64,000 nt of DNA from Oreohelix idahoensis (Eukaryota; Mollusca; Gastropoda; Stylommatophora; Oreohelicidae): positions 875,058 through 939,057 of the forward strand of contig JAMPIV010018780.1 in the NCBI GenBank assembly GCA_024509875.1, in the 5' to 3' direction. Positions 1-64,000 of this stretch are shown one piece after another. The position numbers and the translations under genes were made by a program. Numbering within the stretch: the first letter of the stretch is position 1; each line of letters starts with the position of its first letter. Below the pieces are notes generated by a model. It ran no database searches. It was not told the origin of the DNA and saw only the letters and a program-made list of their open reading frames with translations.

Positions 1-1814
1 AGCAAAACGTAGGTTGCACAGAGGTCGGCCTCCAATCGATATGGTTGATTTATAATCGTAGAGAGCCTCTTGCATAATATGTTCTAGATAAATATTAAAG
101 AGCACTGGGGACAGGATACATCCCTGCCGAACTCCTACAGTTGTTTTGAAAAATTCTCCAATGTCGTTGCTTGCAAAAAACAGCACTGCTTGCGTCCTTG
201 TATAGTGCTTCAATGATATCTATGATGTTGGTATCAAAATTGAATTTTCTCATTACTTGCCATAAGCCTTCATGCCAGACTCGATCGAAGGCTTTTGTGA
301 AATCGATGAAGTTATGGTATAAATCGTGTTGATGTTGGAGATGTTTTTCGATAAGTAATCTAATATTGAAGATTTGTTCTGAGGTACTTCTTTTTTGGTC
401 TAAAGCCAGCCTGTTCCTCTGACAAGATTTCTTCTGATTTCTGTTTTATTCTGTTCAAAAGTATCCTTAACATCACCTTACTTGGATGACTAATAAGGCT
501 AATGGTTCTGTAGTTCTTGCACATTTTTAGATTTCCTTTCTTTGGAAGCGGTATTACTAATGACTGCGTCCATTCTTTTGGCCATTTTTTTGTACTCCAT
601 ATCTTCTGGCAAATTGTTGTCATGATTTTTACTATATCTGGTCCTCCATATTTCAAGAGCTCTGCTGGGATATTATCCACACCCGGTGACTTCCCTCCTT
701 TCATCGAACATATAGCCTCTTCCACTTCTTCCCGTAATATTGCTGCATTTCCGAGTTCCCTGTTTTCGCACTTAATGTTGTTTAATATGCCTAAGTTAGT
801 GTCAAGTTTACAGTTATATAATTCTTTACAATATTCTGTCCATCTTCTCATTACAGCTGTTTTTTCATTGAGCAGAGCCCCATTGCTATCTTCTATGACA
901 GTTACCCTGGGCTGTTGGGGTTTTGATAGTTTTCTTAATGTGTCAAAAGCTGCCTTGCTGTTACCTTTTATTAGCCCCGTATTAATGGACTCACATTGAT
1001 CAGCTACCCATTTTTCTTTGGCCTGTTTCATTTTCTTCCTAATATTTTTATTCACCATACTGTATTGCCATGCTGCTTCAGGAACCTCTTTCTTAACCTT
1101 TTTCATTTCTCGCCGTGTATCACATAACTTCAGAATGTCATCTGTAACCCATGGTTTGTTTATTTTCTTTCTTTTACCAAGTATTTCTGTTGCTGATTCA
1201 ATGAGCACGTCTTTCATGTTCTCTGTGATTGAGTTGATATCATCCTCCAAAAAGTTGAGAGCTGCGAATTTTCCTCCAACAGTTGCCTCAAAGATTCCCG
1301 CAATTTCTGGATCTTTCAGTTTGTCTAAATTGAATCTTAACTGAGAACATCTGTTTTGATTATAGTTCTTTTTAAGTTTAAGCTTGAGCGTCATCAATAC
1401 CATGTCGTGATCACTACCAATGTCGGCGCCAGGAAAAGTCCTAGTCTTGGCTTTATTAATACTGGACTTGAATCTTTTGGATACAAGAATAAAATCAATT
1501 TGGCCATGTATCTCAGTTTTTGGGGCATGCCACGTTGTTCTTCTTGATAACTTATGAGGAAATAGTGTATTTGCAATGGTTAGTTTATAGTTGCTGGCAA
1601 ATTCTAGTAGCCTTAGTCCTCGATCGTTAGTTTCACCTGTCCCAAATCTCCCCACTGTACCAGCCCAGTGACCGTATGCATCTGGCCCTATTTTAGCATT
1701 CCAATCACCTAACACGATGAGAAGATCTTTCTTTGGAATTTTCTTAATTGCTTCATCCAGATTGTCATAAAATGTATCAATTGCCTCATCCTCATAGCGG
1801 CAAGGGTGAGTCAA
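1..1814 (-). pseudogene. APE-type LINE, endonuclease and RT, off the left edge
   Basis: Read leftward, this is a LINE polyprotein. The back half of the AP-like endonuclease comes first, with VLGDWNAKIG and GSDHDMVLMT motifs. RT follows, with KGGKSPGVDNIPAELLKYGG and EEQAGFRPK. An extra A near 385 shifts the frame. RT then continues as FIDFTKAFDRVWHEG (about 260-310) and, after a second shift near 150-180, as VGVRQGCILSPVLFNIYLE. The window ends just before the YADD box. The clade looks RTE/CR1-like but is not assigned. The 5' end lies inside a solo LTR, whose sequence resumes at 1815, so the copy is 5'-truncated. Confidence 0.88.
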
Positions 1815-1960
1815 AACCTGATTCTATCCCTTGAGCCAATAGTTTCATCTGTCCACAGGCCTGTCATTTTCCATCTAAATTCTATCTTCTCAGACTTTCT
1901 CATACTAGGGTCTTGTTTTCATTCAGGCAAACTCTATAAACGTAAAACCACTTCGTGACA
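1815..1960 (+). repeat. Solo LTR A, 3' end only
   Basis: The sequence matches the last 150 bp of the long-LTR family found five more times here and ends in ...CTTCGTGACA at 1960. Its upstream part is interrupted by the LINE at 1-1814 and then leaves the window. What follows at 1961 is the middle of another LTR of the same family, so LTR A was inserted into LTR B. Confidence 0.7.
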
Positions 1961-2963
1961 GGCGCGTCGCCTAGTGCTCATCAGAAGGCCATAATAAAGC
2001 CTTGGAATCTAATTTCTGCCTTCGGCTATCACATGTCGTGGTAGTGAACCAGACCTGTTATCAGTACAATGGAAAAGAGATGGGGAAATCATACTTTTCC
2101 AAACCAGCCACTCATCAGATCCTCAGAAGATGACAGCCGCGTCAGAGAGCCATTGAGACTAAAAGCCCAAGTCATCAACAGAGAAAATTAGAAGAGGGAG
2201 ATAGGGTTAAAATTCCTGCTGAATGTTTAGAGTGGAGAGACAGTAGTTATACAGAGTTATAAAAATCAGAGCAGAGGACAGCTTCTGAGGTTTTATTGAA
2301 GAAGTCAGTTTGTGGATCAGTGTTCGTGATCTGCTGTGTAGGACTCTAGAAAATTCATGCAGAGGTTGTGTAGACCGTAGTTAGGTCTACAGTTGGACAG
2401 AGGTGTTAGATTTTAATAATTAAGTTTTAGATAGTTAGGAGTGGTGGCTCTAAGGTTAGAGATCCTACCTAGGAAATCCTGTTGTTTAATCCTTAACTTT
2501 CTTCCCTGCAGGTTGAAGGGGAGGGTGACATCGGGGGTTTATATATTGTATGCCATTTTAATCAATTTGGTTCTGTTCCAGGTTTGTGCGACCTCGCACG
2601 TTATTCATTTTTATTATGTTATCTGAATTGTTGTTGTGTAAATAAAACTATAAACTGTAGTCTGGATCAGTCACTTTCTTTAACTATACGGTACGTCTAT
2701 ATATTTGTCTGTATAGTGTGTCTGTGGTCGTTAATTAAACCTTATCTCCTTTATGGTAGTCAGAGGTGGTGAGTTTATAGCTATCAAAGATGTCAGGAGT
2801 GGCGAGGGAGATTCAATCTCGGTTATCACCCTCGAAGCCAATAGTCTCATCTTTACACAGTCACTGTCATTTTCATCAAAAATCTATCTTCTCGGTCTTT
2901 CTCCAATTAGGGTCTTGGCTACACATTCAGACAACACTCTATACTTAAATCCACTTCGTGACA
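1961..2963 (+). repeat. Solo LTR B, 3' part
   Basis: This matches, in the opposite orientation, the middle and 3' part of LTR G (for example 42745-43090 and 33620-33870) and ends ...CCACTTCGTGACA. It holds a polyadenylation-type AATAAA near 2639. Its 5' part is presumably beyond LTR A, outside the window. No coding sequence was seen. Confidence 0.7.
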
Positions 2964-3430
2964 CTGACAAAGATGCCAAAACTTGGTCCTCCAGGTTAGG
3001 GGACTAGAACAGGGCTGACAGCCCATGATCAGAAAAAAGATAACTATTTCAACATCTCAGAATAGAGATGCAACAAATTGTGCCTGCTGGACAAAACTAA
3101 AACTACTACAAAAAATAGCTAATGGCTGTTTTAGGAAAAATGTTCTGTTGTACAGTCTGCTACAGAATAACACAAGCACTAGAGATGGCACTAGGTGAGG
3201 ATTACACTGGTTTTAGAAAAAGTAAGCTGTAATGACTACATACATAGATTATGGATGATCAGTGAACCTTTCAAATAAATAATAGGCCTTACAAATTAAA
3301 TGCAAAAGAAGGAAAAAGAGCATGAATGAAAGGCTTAAATACTTGAATCATCAAAGAAAAAGAAAAAATATTCATAGCTTTGGAAGGTAATTAACATTTT
3401 TTTTAAGTAAACAAACGGACAGACTCTCAC

Positions 3431-62784
<59,354 letters not shown>

Positions 62785-62929
62785 CTGTTGCATAGATTTA
62801 AAAATAAGATGTTTATGATACTAATCAATATAACTACCGCAATAAATCTACTGCCCCTGACAGCTCCTGGGGGTCTCTGGGGAGACAAAAAAATATTAGG
62901 ACTCCGGCTCTCTCAGGCCTGCCATAAAT

Positions 62930-63035
62930 GTTGACTAATATGAGGTTGTGCATGGAGCTGGCAACCTCATCACGTACTATGAACTGCCACAGAAACAACT
63001 GCTGCAAGAGTATATGAATTCTCCGGTGTAGACTT
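62930..63035 (+). repeat. Decayed LINE 3'-end repeat
   Basis: Matches 30040-30130 and the complement of 48560-48665 (GCAACCTCATCA, GCAAGAGTATATGAAT). It ends just before the integrase coding fragment. Confidence 0.6.
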
Positions 63036-63044
63036 CCCGTATGC

Positions 63045-64000
63045 TTTCAGGAGTGATCAAAAAAATAATTATGATGTGTTACATATTAAAAGGTCTTTCA
63101 GCAGTATCTATCACCCAATGTCTAATGGGTTAGTTGAGCGTTTGAATAGAACACTCAAGACTTTACTTGGGAAGATAACTGAGGATCATCCTCAGGATTG
63201 GGACAGGGTTTTACCCACGGCTCTCTTTGCTTATAGAGAGGTCCCCAATGAACATACAGGGTTTTCTCCTTTTGAACTTGTCTTTGGCGCGCGACCGCGC
63301 GGTCCTATGTCTTTACTCCACGATCTTATCACTGCCGATAATATTAGCGATGACACTCAATCTTCTTATGAGTATGTCATTGCTCTTAGGCAAAAGATCA
63401 TCGAGGCATGCAAACTAGCAACTTCTTCATCCGAATTTGCTAAAGAAAAGGCAAGGCTATTTGCAAATAAGAATAGATGTCTACGACAACTTTGTCCAGG
63501 TGACAAAGCACTCGTCCTACTTCCTTCAAGGGAGAACAGACTTCTTATTGCATGGAAAGGTCCGTATGCAATAGTCTCTAAAATTTCCGACGTCGACTAT
63601 GTTGTCGATATTGATGGAAAGCATAAAACTTTCCACATAAATATGCTTTCAGAATTTCATGAACGACCTGACTATTTGCAGCCTATTTTCCAGGCGACGG
63701 ACGATTCTCCAGTACCTCATGGTCATTACTCATCCCTGTCAGTTATACAGGATGAGGAAACTACTTTTTCTGATGTCAATCTTCCTCTTCCTGTGATCCC
63801 ACTTCATTCTACGGAATCTTGGAAAAACGTTACCGTTTCTCCTAATCTTTCCGCTGAGGAACATCGACAAGTCTCTTCAATGTTACAAACATTTCAGGAT
63901 GTCCTTACCGACATCCCGGGACAGACACATGTCATTGAACATGACATAGTACTTACTGACCATAATCCTATCAGAGTCAGACCCTATCCTATACCTATCC
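63045..64000 (+). CDS. Ty3/Gypsy-type polyprotein fragment, integrase before RT
   Basis: One frame is open from about 63045 to the window end (over 310 codons). It starts inside the integrase core and keeps the catalytic Glu in YHPMSNGLVERLNRTLKTLL. Next come AYREVPNEHTGFSPFELVFG and the GPY/F module (WKGPYAIVSKISDVDYVVDI, then FHINMLSEF). After about 60 linker residues the frame enters LSAEEHRQVSSMLQTFQDVL and VRPYPIPI, the usual beginning of a Gypsy RT. No protease lies between. The gene order IN-RT is that of Ty1/Copia or of Gmr1-like Gypsy elements. The two upstream catalytic Asp of integrase are absent, so the copy is 5'-truncated or broken at about 63045. Confidence 0.85.

Noticed and set aside
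517..1547. Plus-strand frames at 517-999, 1018-1344 and 1356-1547
   Set aside because: Antisense shadows of the LINE endonuclease/RT frame on the minus strand.

Overview
This window is animal nuclear DNA, most likely from an invertebrate. The case rests on spliceosomal exons with GT-AG borders, tRNA-derived SINEs, many non-LTR retrotransposons (LINEs), Tc1/mariner-type, hAT, pogo, CACTA-like and TTAA-type DNA transposons, long solo LTRs and abundant microsatellites. No bacterial operon, tRNA gene or rRNA gene was seen. The mix of transposons resembles what I remember from mollusc and other marine invertebrate genomes, but nothing here fixes the species. One unresolved base (n) lies at 17635.

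Only one host gene was found, on the minus strand. Eleven short exons, read right to left at 62.7, 51.4, 46.9, 46.3, 30.8, 30.5, 29.7, 19.4, 6.0, 3.9 and 3.5 kb, have plausible splice sites, agree in reading phase at every junction and give about 336 residues of one protein with neither start nor stop in the window. They total about 1.0 kb, so roughly 98% of the window is intron, most of it mobile DNA. I do not recognise the protein.

Layout. 1-3 kb: LINE inside one solo LTR nested in another. 3.4-6.1 kb: exons 11-9, a TRIM-like pair of repeats and a SINE. 6.6-9.4 kb: internally deleted mariner, LINE 3' ends and SINEs in microsatellites. 9.4-13 kb: a minisatellite split by an RTE-like LINE, then an IS630/mariner-type element. 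13.9-18.3 kb: solo LTR C carrying a TTAA-type transposon, itself inserted in an unnamed repeat. 20.9-22.9 kb: second copy of that repeat, split by a hAT element that carries a 30-bp minisatellite. 24.5-29.5 kb: solo LTR D carrying a CACTA-ended DNA transposon with a 524-codon transposase-like frame. 31-45.5 kb: a five-level nest: intron, restriction-endonuclease-type LINE, solo LTR G, solo LTR F, APE-type LINE; G also holds a full-length mariner. 47-51 kb: DNA-binding-only pogo element and LINE fragments. 52.5-54.6 kb: solo LTR E. 55.7-56.8 kb: a second IS630-type element. 57.8-62 kb: a near full-length I-type LINE. 63.05-64 kb: a Ty3/Gypsy-type polyprotein with integrase upstream of reverse transcriptase.

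The strongest results come from comparing copies inside the window. LTRs C and D each carry a DNA transposon that the other lacks, so each provides the empty site for the other and fixes ends and target-site duplications (TTA and TTAA). The two copies of the unnamed repeat do the same for the hAT element. Short SINEs share their 3' tail with an APE-type LINE, which identifies a likely retroposition partner.
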